Shown here: in pieces, positions 42,895 to 54,800 of the stretch
Position numbering within the stretch: position 1 is the stretch's first letter
How the letters are laid out: every line of letters starts with the position of its first letter
Assembly (NCBI RefSeq): GCF_021018895.1
Contig: NC_079378.1
Coordinates: 9,056,001 to 9,120,000, forward strand
Length of the DNA stretch: 64,000 nucleotides
Reading direction: 5' to 3'
Origin: Seriola aureovittata
Lineage: Eukaryota > Chordata > Actinopteri > Carangiformes > Carangidae
The notes under the pieces: generated by a model
Seen by the model: only the letters and a program-made list of their open reading frames with translations
Database searches by the model: none
What the model was told of the DNA's origin: nothing
Position numbers and translations under genes: made by a program

Positions 42895-45800
42895 GTGAGT
42901 AGTTTTTTGTTGTTGTTTGTCCCTCTGTTGCTACTTGCTACATTGTAACAAGTGTATTTTAAGACATGACCGTATGTTTTTGATGATGTCCATGTGTTAA
43001 TTGATAGCTACTGCACATGTTTATCCCCTAAAGATGATGTTACACCAATGTCATGTTGTCTGTTTGGCCTAGACAGTAGTGCTCCAGACACTACTTGAAT
43101 GTAGACATAAACTCAAGTAATTCTTCTATATTTGTGCATGGCTCCGGCTGAAAATAAGTGTCTTTGGAGGCTTATAAATGAACCATACCTCATCTGTTTG
43201 AAATGTTTGAAACAAACTGTGTTGTGAATAGTTTCAGTGTGATAAATGTTTGCCCTTGCTCCTCAGCGATGAAGACATGCAGAGTCTGGCGAGCCTGATG
43301 AGCGTCAAACCCTCAGACATCGGCAACCTGGATGATTTCAATGAGAGCGATGAAGATGAGGACAAGAAGTCTGTCACTGCTACAGGTGGGCAGACTCACA
43401 CCAACACTGTTCCCTCTGTCTGATCTTCTCTGCGAGTTCCTTCCGCTCATTGCAACTCTGAAACTTCTTCCTCCTCTACCTTCTTTTTCCTCTCTTTTTC
43501 CTGCCTCTTTGCTCTCCTCTGGCTGCTGCAGTGGTCCCACACACTCTAACTCGCCCAAATCGCCCCGCTCCCCCTCCACCAGACAAGCGAAACTCCACCG
43601 GACCCACTTTTCCAGCCTCAGGTAGCTCCCTCTTGCTCTTACTCGCTCCTGTCATTTGTTCCTCTTCCTAGGGAAAATACATTACAGTATTTCACACACT
43701 CATGTCATTTGTTCTGCAGTCCTGCCCACATGACTGCACTGCTTCTTCTAACTAAGTTCTTTCCATACCACATATTTCTCATCTAGACTTTAAATGTGAA
43801 TCATGTGATGAAAGGCTAATGACAACTTGTATTGAAATGTACTGAAGGTTGTTTGGAGGCATGGAAAAGTCAGTGTCCTGTGTCCACAGAGACATGACTG
43901 TAAATAAACATGACAACATGAAAAAGGGGAAATTAAGTGTAACGGCAGCTCAAATGGCCATAACTCTGACATCTGGCTACTCGTCCATGATGTTTCTTTT
44001 TTTAGAGCAAATTAAATTACATGTTCCTTCCTTTTCAAGTGTTACTGCTACATTTAATGTATGGCTTTGTGGTGTCTCTGTTAGCTGACACAGCAGAAGT
44101 TCTGTACTGAAATATTAATATTTTAAAGATGCAAAAGAAGCAGCAAAATGCATGTCATTAGTCTAAGAGTCCTTAAAACACTGCAGTGCAGTAAGGTGAG
44201 AATATTTAAACCTATTTTGAATTAAAATTTTGAAAAAGTATTCTGAAATGAGCATCTGTATCTTTAAACAAGACAAAATAAGGCACAGTGTTATTAAAAG
44301 TCAGAAGTTAGAAACATTTGAAACGAGTTAATTTGATTTAAAAGAGGTTAAAATATTCCTGTCTATGTTTTTTAAACTGTTTCTAAGAAAATTTATTTAG
44401 TTTCAGACTAACGTGACTTGATGAGAGGAAGCTTTTTTTCACTGGACAATGAATCTTGTTGAAAAAGCTGTGTATATTTTAAAAAATAATCTGCAAAATA
44501 TATAGATATGTGTCAGTAATCACTAACTATAAATGTAGTGAAGTAAAAAGCACAGTTTTTACCCCCATTTCCATAAATGTAGTGGAGTATAAAGTAGTAG
44601 AAAAGCATGCAGTGTTGCCTTGTGAACCTATGCTGCTTTGACCTTTTTTTAATGCAAAGTGGCCACCGACCCAACCTGAGACATAACAGCATGTTGGAAT
44701 TGAAATTCAGCGATGGCTGAGCTCTTAGGTTGCGGTTTGAGGTGCTTATCAGTTGCAAATGTCACTGCGTATAGTAAAATGATCCGGAGACATGGAAAGT
44801 ACACGATAATAAATGGGCTATAATTCCATCACAGTTCATCACAGTTCCATATTTTTTGTTTGTGCTGTCACTCAAACAAACGAGTCATGTGATTAACAAA
44901 GGATCCTCATGACGGCAGCTGAATTATCTGACATGGGGTGCCAACAGTAATCCTCTTTTCATTCTCAAGTCATGATCTTTTCCCTCTGTGTTTTCCATTG
45001 TTTTTCTGTCTGCAATACTGCAATCCATCCATCCATCCATCCATCCATCCATCAATCCATCCATCAGCGTCTGGACGTGATGGCGGGCCTCCCAGTCCTG
45101 CCGTCCTCGCTCGCCCTCCCCTACCTATTGCTCCTTGCCCCTCGCCCCGTCGCTCTCGACACCCGTTCTCCACCGCCCCTGTCCAATCAGAGATCCAGCC
45201 TCCCCAAGCCCCCTCCCCTCAACCCTCACCCAGGTCCAAGCATAAAAAATTGACCAACCCTGTTCCCCCTGAGCCTCCTGCTTTATCTGACCCACAACAT
45301 CCAAGCTCCCAGGTCCCAGCAGCTACTTCCTCAATCCAGAGTGCATCCCCTGTCCTGCCTCTCTCTGATGTGTCCCCTGCCAGCCCTCCATCACCCAAAT
45401 CCTCCAAGACGACCACAATCGCCCCTTCCTCTTCCCCCCATCCTCCATCTCTGAAATGCTCTGAACCTGTATCTCCTTTACCTTCTGCCCCAGTGGAGCC
45501 TTCTTTAGCAGTTCCCTCAGTTCCCTCCAATCCTTCTTCATCCGATAACTATGAAGGTCCTGCACATTTAAACACCCCCTCTAAGCTGTCCCTGAAACCT
45601 ACCAGTACACCTGCAACTGGCATCACTTCTTTAACTCCCAAACATCCCTCCACTGCATTGCCATCAACCAAGACTGTCTTGACATCATCCTCAGCAGCTC
45701 CCCAAATGTCTTCTCTCACCACTCTCACCACTCTGACCCATAAGCCCATCTCTGCTACCTCTCATCCTCCCCCCTCCAAATCCTCCTCACCCTCAAAGCC

Positions 45801-48800
45801 CACCCTGTCCTCCGAGCCCTCGTCCTCTCACCCTCCTCTCACCCGGAGCCTCTCTCAGCCTCCCTCTCTGCCCAGAATCTTCCAGTCAGACTCGGCAAAA
45901 GGTATCGACAGGCTGGCAGGCAGACAGGCACGCTGCATGCTTTCCACTAACTGATTCTTCATGTGTGATTGTCTGGTTAGACTTTGTTTCCGCATGAGTT
46001 AGCTGTGTGTTACAAGTGTAATACAGTATATACAGTTTTTACTTATGTGCAGTATGGTGTGTTGGTTGTCATAAGAATTTTAACCGACACTAATATGTTG
46101 AACATCTGAACGTTTTGTCAATGCTGCAGTGCCTCAGGTAACAACAACAAAGGAAAGTTGAATAGTTAGTATCTGCTTGTTTTTGTGGGTTTCTTTGTTT
46201 CATATTTTGCCTCTTTGCTTTTAGGAAGTGTTTGATGCTGCAGGTGTGTTTTCAGTGTTCTGACTGTTTGTTACCGCCTGCTGCCAAAAAGAAGACTATC
46301 ACTATTCACTGTTTTACTATTCCCAAGTGCAAAAGCCACTTAGTCCAATCAGATTATTTTAGTTTTTGCTTGTTTTAGTTAAATCCATCTTTCTTGTTAA
46401 TTAAAACTAGTGTATTCACAATTCCAGGAAGCTGGATCTAAAAAATTTAGATCACACCTTCAGGGAGCTGATGCTCTATCCTTTTAATACGGTGTTATGT
46501 GATTTAACCGAACACGCTATCATGTGTTGTTACATGATAAAGCAGAATCAAAAGCTTGTTTCCATCCATGCGTATACAGACTTCTCTATAAGTAGTACCA
46601 TGCTATTCTTAAACTTTAATTTAACACATATACTGAATATTCAATATGCATAAACCTATGCGCTTCAATGTTATTGAGACACACTGTATATAGCATGATA
46701 ACATTAACAGTTTATTCATTGCAAAGATGTGCTTAACTGACTCTTATCTACAGACTATAAAAATCTGTAGAAATAAAATTGATACACTTTGATCAGACTG
46801 AATTACAAAAACAAAAACAAACTGCCCAACTGGGGTGCTTTCAGCTGCTTTTCAGACTGCAAACATGTGTTTGTTCCTGACAGATATAGCTCACTTCTGT
46901 GGTGTCATAAAATTAGTAAACCGCATGATATGAATTTAGCTTTTTTGTTCCCCTTTCACTTTTTTGCCTGTCCCTGTTGACACATATCTTTTTTTCTCAA
47001 TTCCTCTTCTGTCCATTACTCCTCTCTCTTCACCTTCTCTGCTCTCTCAGTTCCTGCGTCGTATCAACGGCGCCCCCCGGAGGATCAAACTGTAGATGAT
47101 CCTATTTCAGCCACTGGTCTGTCTCTGCTTTCCCTGTCCAGACTAAACAAATGTTTATCAGCTGCTGATATTATTTTCAAATCTTTAAAAATCCTTTTTT
47201 CTGCTTTTGTCCTTTTCTCTTTTACTCCTCTCTGTCTTCTCCTAGTAGTTCGCTCCCACATTTTCAAACCTCAGATTGTCAAGTCAATCGCCCGCCCTTC
47301 TTCTCCCTCACCATTTTCTGCTGATGCCCCTCCAGTGGCTTCAGCACCTCCTGTCCCCAAATCTTACCCCTGTAGCTCTGAGTCAGGTAACCAGCTGAGT
47401 GCACTTTACTTCCAATGCTCTGTCCCTTCCCATTTCTCTTCTTGTTTCCATTATCCATCTGAAAATGATCTCTCTGCACACTTTTTTTTCTCCATCTCTT
47501 TCTCCTCCTCGTTTTCACCGCTCTGCTTTCTTCAGGTGATCTGGGGGCGTGGCTGACGTCTGAGTCTGCTCTGATTGGAGGAGCCGTCACCCCTATCCCT
47601 CTGCTGAGTAGTCCCGATCTCGACGCTCTGTGCGACCCCGCTGCTCCAACCCTCCCTGCCTCTCTTCCACGCTCATCACCCCCTCGCTCCTCCTCTTTTT
47701 CCACCTCTGTTTTGTTTTCCTCTCCTCACCCTCATCTTGCTGTCTCTCCTTCTGCTCCTCCTGCTCCGATCAGCTCCTGCCAGCCAGGTACACCAGCCAA
47801 CTCATCAAACATTTCACCTGCCAGTAACCCCCCTTCCATGAGTCATCTCAAAAGCAATTGCGTCATGCTTTAACCACACTTTCCCTCCATTCTTACAAAC
47901 ACAACTCCTCAGTGTGTGATTTGTTATCTGACCTCACTCTTCCTCTTTATAGGCTCAACATTCACTTTTGCTCAGACAGACAAGGAAACATCTCCAAGCC
48001 CTCTGAGCCGAGGTCAAGAAGTGGCCAACATCACAGTTTCCAACCAGACCAACAGACCGGGCCAGGACTCAAAGGCGGCCATCACAGACAACAAGGCTGA
48101 GCCAGGACGGATCAGGTGAGGTCATGGGATGATATCACATGAGTGTTTAAAATTAGATTGTTTGGTTTGGCTCCTAAAAGATATGTTTGGCCTCAAACTG
48201 CTGTGTGTGGAGAAAATGTGTCAACAGACCTCAGAGCTCAAGAGGCATCTTGAAGATTGATGGCGACCCTAATAGAGCCTAGGAGACATGACATAGATGA
48301 CGAAAAGTTTTTACAATGCCAGAAGGCTTGGATATTCTTTTTCTTGTTCCTCCCAACTTTTCTAAAGAGGAAACGACTCGTACGGCCAACCTGCTTGACA
48401 CTGCATGATTGCTTAAAGGAAAAGTTCAAAGTTTTAGGGGATTTAGATAGAGAGGATTGATACCACTCTCATACCTGTATGTTATACAAAGCTTTCAACA
48501 GCAGCTGGTTAGCTTAGCTTAGCAAAGAGACTGGAAACAGGGGGAAACAGCTAGCCTGATTCTGTTGTAGGCTAACAAAATCTGCCTGCCAGTAGCTCCA
48601 ATTAAGTTGTTATATCTCATTTGTTTAAACTGAATATAAAGGAATATTTGGTTTGACTGATTTTTTTTAATATAGCTCTCTATTATTATTATTTAACCAT
48701 CTCATTATACTTTAGGCCTATTGTACTATTCCTTACACAGTCACACAGATGTAGATTTCCCCGGCTAAAATGCTATCAATAATATCAGACATCAGTGTAT

Positions 48801-51800
48801 GCAGGGCGTCTCAGAGTGCATCACACATTGAGATAACATTGAATGCATCACTTTACAGTAACGTAATAAGGCATGTTTAGTATTGATCAGCACCTTATCA
48901 CAATCCTCATGGTCTAAATGACCCCAGAATAACCCACTGTAATGTTGAGGCCAATCTGCATCAGCTTGCTGACGTGTGGCTGAGTTACAGTTTATCTATG
49001 TTTGTGAGAGTATTGTGAGACTTGTTGCTCGAGGCCTCACAGCTGCTTTGTGCTTGGTATTTGTGCCTCCTTGATGCTAACACGTGCTAACAGTAGCAGA
49101 GTGTTTTGTACCACGCCTCGCCTCGAGTCGCACTTACCTTCCAGTACACGGCAGTCAAATAATCGTCAGCTCTCTGGCTTGCTGTGCGTCCCGCCTGTCT
49201 CCCCCCTGTCGCCACCTCCTGCACGCTCACCCCCTTGTGAAACTCTCGCCCACCTGACCCGCCAATATTTCTATCCCCAGTCCTGCCCAATCCCGCTCAG
49301 AGCTGATCATAGCCCCACCCCCTCCATGGCCGTTCTCCTGCTGTGAGAGCTCCACCCCCCAGCAGCCCACCACCACTGTTGTGGCGGCTTTTATCACTCC
49401 TAAACAGCCAAATGTTCAGAGGGGAATCGATTTGAAAAAGCCAGTCAGCGAGCTGCAGAATATTATTAGGTTCTCTGAGACCGAAAAGGCGCCTCTGGCA
49501 AAGCCTGAGCCCGAGCCTGACTTTGACAGCATCATCTTTGAGTCGTTTAACCAAGATTCAGGGGGCTTGTTTCTGGAAGAGGATGACTCTAAGATGGATA
49601 CTATCAAAAGGTGTCCTCCGGGGTGAGTATTTATATTCACAGTTAAAATCACGATCCAGAAAATAAAAAAAAATAAGATGAGAAAATGTGAACTGGTAGT
49701 GGTGATAATGGTTAAAGACACAGAGAGATGGAGACGTAGGATTAAGGAATATTGTTTATCTGTTCTGCAGTCTTGAACAGAAAACCAATGAAAAGGCCTG
49801 TGGAGAAAAGGCGTCACTGACAGAACAGTTAGAGGGAGCAGCGGTGCAGAAAGAGGAGGTGGTGAAGGCAGAGCAGGAGAAGCAGAAGGAAAAAGAAATC
49901 CTGAAAAAACAAGAGGAGGAAAGGAGGAGGAAGGAGGAAGAGCAGAAAGCAGAGCTCCTGAAGCAGGAGGAGAGGAGAAAACATGAGGAAGAGAAGAAGA
50001 GACTGTTGGAGGAGGAGAAGAGGAGGCTCCTGCAAGAGGCGGAGGAGGTCAAGAAGGAGAGGGAAAGGAGGAAACGCGAGGAGGAGAGACTCCTGAAGGA
50101 GAAGAGAGATAAGCAGGAAAAGCTGAGGGAGGAAGAGGAGAAGAGGAAGCGGGAGGCGGAGAAGGAGAGGAAGAAGAGAGAGCAGGAGAGGAGACTCCTC
50201 GAGGCGGAGGAGGAGAAAGACAGACTTCAGAGGGAGGAGGAGAGGAGACGTGAGAGAGAGAGGTTCATGACGAAGATGAAGGAGGAGGAGGAGAAAAGGA
50301 TGGAGGAGAAGAGAGAGCTTGAGGAGCAAAAAAAGAGGAGGGAGGAAGAGAAAAAGAGGCTCCTGGAGGAGGAGGAGAGGAAGAAGATGGAGGAGAAACG
50401 CTTGAAGGAGGACAAAGAGAAGGAGCAACAGAAGATGAAAGAGGAGGAAGACAGAAGAAGGAAGGAAGAGGTGGAGAATAAACGTCTACAGGAGGAGGAG
50501 GAGAGAAAGAAAAAGGAGGAAGAAGAGAAGAGGAAGAAGATAGAGGAGGAGATGAAGAGAGTCAAAGAAGCAGAGGAGAGAAAAAAGAGGGAAGTGGAAG
50601 AAAAAGAGAGACTACTGAAAGAGGAGAAGGAGAGGGAGGAGAAAGAGAAGGAGAGACTCTTAAAGGAGGAGCAAGTAAGAGTGGAGAAGAAGAAAAAAGA
50701 AGAGGAGGAAAGGCGGAAAAGAGAGGATGAGAAAAGACGTCAAGAAGAGGAAGAGGCGAGGAGGAAAGAAAGACTCTTAAAGGAGCAGAGAGAAATGGAA
50801 AGGATGCAAATGGAGGAGGAGAGGAGGAAGAGGGAGGAAGACGAAAAGAAGAGACAACTGCAAGCAGAGCAGAGGAGGCAGGAGGCAGAGAAGAAGAAAA
50901 AAGAGGAGGAAAAGAAGAGGAGGGAAGAGGAGGAGAAGCGAGAGAAAGAGGAGAAAGAGAGAGCAGAGAGGAGAGTGAAGGAGGAAGAAGACAGGAAAAA
51001 GAAAGAGGCGGAACAGAAAAGGAAACAGCAGGAGAAAGAAGAGATGGAAAGAAGAAAGAAGAAGGAGGAGGAAGAAAGGAGAGTCAGGGAGGAGGAAGAG
51101 AGGAGGAGGACAGAGGAACGAGCAGCTCCAGTCTGCAGTCTGGAGGTCAACAGATCAGATGAGGACAAGCAGAAGATGAGAACTTTAGTTTCATCTTCCT
51201 CTTCTTCTTCTTCTTTGCCATTTTCTCTGCTAAACACACACACCAACATCCCTCCACCCAGCTTCACAAACACACCTCCTCCCAATCTGTTACCCGCCGC
51301 CTCCCACCTCCCTCCCCCGAACACGTCCGAGCAGCAGCTGCCCTCACACATTCTCGGCCAATCACGATCGAGACCGTCGACCCTTCAGTCAGTTAACAAA
51401 CCGAGCTCTGCCGCCGTAGACTCCAACAAAGACCGGTGAGTTACAGCACTGAAATAAAAAAGTAATGGCTTCACTGTGGGTGTTGCTTGTCGTCTGCTTT
51501 CTTAATCAGCATCAATAAAATAAATCAATTAATCAGTGTTATTCTTAAAGTGGCGACTTTACACTTTAAATTCTCCTCCTACTGATTTAAACATTGTGAA
51601 ACATTGTGATTCTCTGCTCGCGTAGAACATCATTGATTATCTGTGTTGTAGGGGTGGGCTGATCAGTATTGATACTACTGATACTATATCTTGTTTTGAG
51701 ATTGATTTTGGGCTCATTAACACTCGTCTTAGCGCTGCACCATCTTGTTTCTCTGCTGTCGTTGTTTGTGCATGTGTGAATTCACACAATAAACTTCTGT

Positions 51801-54800
51801 AATTCACCTTTAAAAGCTGTATGGCATTTTAACATGCATGTGATAATGGAGAATAGTCAAAAGAAAAGCCTAATTGCCACTTATTCAGTAGTGATAAAAA
51901 TGTATTAGATGCATTCACCTAATAAATCATGACACATTTCCTATCTGCTTCTAATGATAAGAAGTATTGATACTGGTATTGATTTGTTCAATCCCCTTAT
52001 TACTTGGTGTCAATTTTTGTGGTATCACCCACCCCTACTATTTGTCTATCTTATTGCTGCTGAACTCTTCTTCATGTTCTTCCACCTGTCACCCCCCCCA
52101 CCCCTTTCTTCCTTGTTTCACATTTTCCTCTTTCTCTCGCCTCACTCCAGTCCCCAACCCTCTCTCATAAAGGAAGGTTCATTGTCAAACATTATTGTCC
52201 CAGAAAAGAAAATATCTGCCACATGTACTCCTCCACCTGGCATCCGTTCAGAACCCACTGTTCAGCCCCTTGCTCAGGATAAACCAATCACATTAGAGGT
52301 CTTGACCCAGGAGCCACCTCCAAAGAGGATGAGTGCTGCAGAGATTCCTCTGTGGAAAGTGCTAGAAGGGAGAAGTGGGAAAGATACACCTGAAAAAATC
52401 TCTGCCGAGGAGAGTGCAAAACCTTTGTGCAGAGGGTAAGAATGGATGAGGGGGTGTCTGTCTGTCTGTTTTCTCTGCTTTATCTCCCTGTCTGACTGTC
52501 TGTGGCAGCCTCGCTAATAGTCTGGCTTCTTATTATTGTAGTAAGTAGCAAATGTAAATTTGTAATGGCTGCATCTTTCATGCGTTTTTTTTTCTCTCCT
52601 AGCTCACACACAGAAGATGCTGCTAAGGTGGACACCCCTGTCAGGCAGGAGCACGAGCCAATCACAGCCAAGGAGTCAGGGACACATCACATAGTGCCAC
52701 CACCTCCTGCTCAACCCGCTGCACCATCAGTTAAAGAGGAACCCAAAGAGCCAGAGGGACCCAGTGTGGAACCAGCAACCTCACTCGAGGTTTCCCCCAA
52801 ACCGGTCGGGGAGCGCACGGCTTTGGCGCTGGAGCCGCTGCTGCCCTCAAAACCAGAACCGGGACTGCGGCCGGAACCAGTTCTCCAGCCATCAGGAAAG
52901 CCACAGGGGGAGGGAGCAGATGAGGAGAAACCAGCAGACAGCGTGGCTCGTGGTGAGGAGAGTTTCGTCAACAACGAGGAGCCAGTGTGCGAGGCAGAAA
53001 AGCAGCTGTGGGCAGCCGTGGAGGAGACCACAGCGGAGACGGGAGCAGAGAGAGGGATGGAAAGTAGTGAGAGCACTGACGAGAAGGAAGAGAAGGAGCA
53101 GGAGGAGGAGGGTGTAATAGGGGGGTGAGTCAGCAATGCAGCCTTAGCAGCATGGCGTGACATGTCTGTTCTTCACTGGCAAACCACCACATACACACTC
53201 ACACACACCTGTACACACGCTCACTAACGTTCCTCTGTGGTGCTGCAGCCTAACCAGTGCTTCCTCAGCAGCTGCGATTAACCACAGCTGATGCTCCATC
53301 TCAGCCTCTGTCTATGCTGTTGGACTGAATATTTTAATGTGATTTGATGAGAGCTTTGTATGTGTGTGTGTGTGTATGTGTGTTTATGTGTGTATGTGTG
53401 TTTCTGTGTGTGGCAGTGCCCGCAAATGTGCAGACACAGAGGCAGATGTGTGTGTTGCAGAGCAGCAGAAGGAGGCACCTGCTGGCTTCATGTCAGCAGT
53501 AGTTGGGGTGTTGTATAGAGGGTGAGTCTCTCTGCCTGCCTCTGTTGTTGAATCATTTGTTAAGATGTGACGAGTGCAAAAAAGATTTTGTCGACTACGT
53601 CGAGATACAGTAGGGATATGTTGCCAGTGGCTAATTTAATAATGTGTCAGATACATACAATACAGACGCAGTAAACACAACATAACAAGGTTTTATCAAC
53701 TATCACCTCAAAAGTAGGATCAATGATTTTAATGATGTAACAATTCAAGTTATTACATTCTTATTCTTTAAGATTGTCAAATTATATTTTGAAATAATTA
53801 GGCGAACATAGATTTCCGATTTAAAATCACTGTTATGTCAGACTTAAAAGTTAAAAAGTTAAATGTTGCACCGCACGTAGTAAAATTGGACAAACAATGT
53901 TGCAGTATGGTTTTCAATTATTCAAATTATTTATCATACTTTTTATTACATTGTCAACCTATTCAGAGAGCTATTTTATTACATTTGATACATTTTTAAG
54001 CAGTAGTTTTATTTACATGATAGTTATTTTAGTGTGAGTTGCTTTTTACATTTCCCATATATACACGTATGTAGCTTATGTGATTCCTCAAAGCTAAAAA
54101 CTGACAGACACCGCCAGAGCAGTGTTGAAACAGTTTGGTGTTTGTTCAGGGAGTTATCTATAAGCTTTGCTATTGCTACATAGTTAGCATTAGCATTAAC
54201 AGCTGTTTACTTACCAATCTAGAACAAATGCTGTGAGTTCAGCATCCAACTTAATTCCTTTACTCGCCGAGAGATGACTACAGAGGTGGAAAGCAACGTT
54301 ATTTCTTCTACTGAAGTTAGCATGCTAACCAGCTAGCCCCGGCCCATCTTCTCACTTTCCAATAGTAAATCACTCTAGCATCAAATCTGCCCTGAAGAAG
54401 TAGCGCTGCTCAGAGGTCGTACGATATCCTCAAGCAACGATCACCACCACTTGTTCCCTGCAAAAAAAACATATTCAGCAGAAGAGAAAACTTACAAATA
54501 GCCCCTTTAACTGACCTGTAAAAAAACTGTATGTACATCTATCCATCCTTCATTTACCAGCACTTAGATTCCATCATTATATTGGTGTCGGGGGTTATTT
54601 TGGTTATTTGGCTGTAATCCACTCTGTGATTTGTGGTGAGTTCACTGTGTTATAGAGAATTTATCTTGTGTTTAGCTAGCCAGCTCGCAGTTAGCTGTGT
54701 ATCTTTCTCTGAGCAGATCTGAGCTTTCATATGCATGTCAAAGAGTTGTTTACCTGAACTTAATGATGCCATAAGTGATGTAGATCTTTAGTGCACTGGG

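Noticed and set aside
44938..45067. Upstream extension of the exon 8 ORF into [10 protein letters not shown] repeats
   Set aside because: It is translation of the CCAT repeat in the intron; phase from exon 7 requires the acceptor at 45067/45068.
49829..50565. Minus-strand ORFs rich in Leu and Ser opposite ehbp1l1 exon 14
   Set aside because: They are mirror translations of the polypurine charged-helix exon; composition follows from CTC/TCC codons and there is no independent signal.
53250..53291. Possible alternative ehbp1l1 exon ending [13 protein letters not shown]
   Set aside because: It has an acceptor (gctgcag) and correct phase but stops at once; exon 17 at 53417 continues the frame and is preferred. 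It could still be a rare terminal exon.
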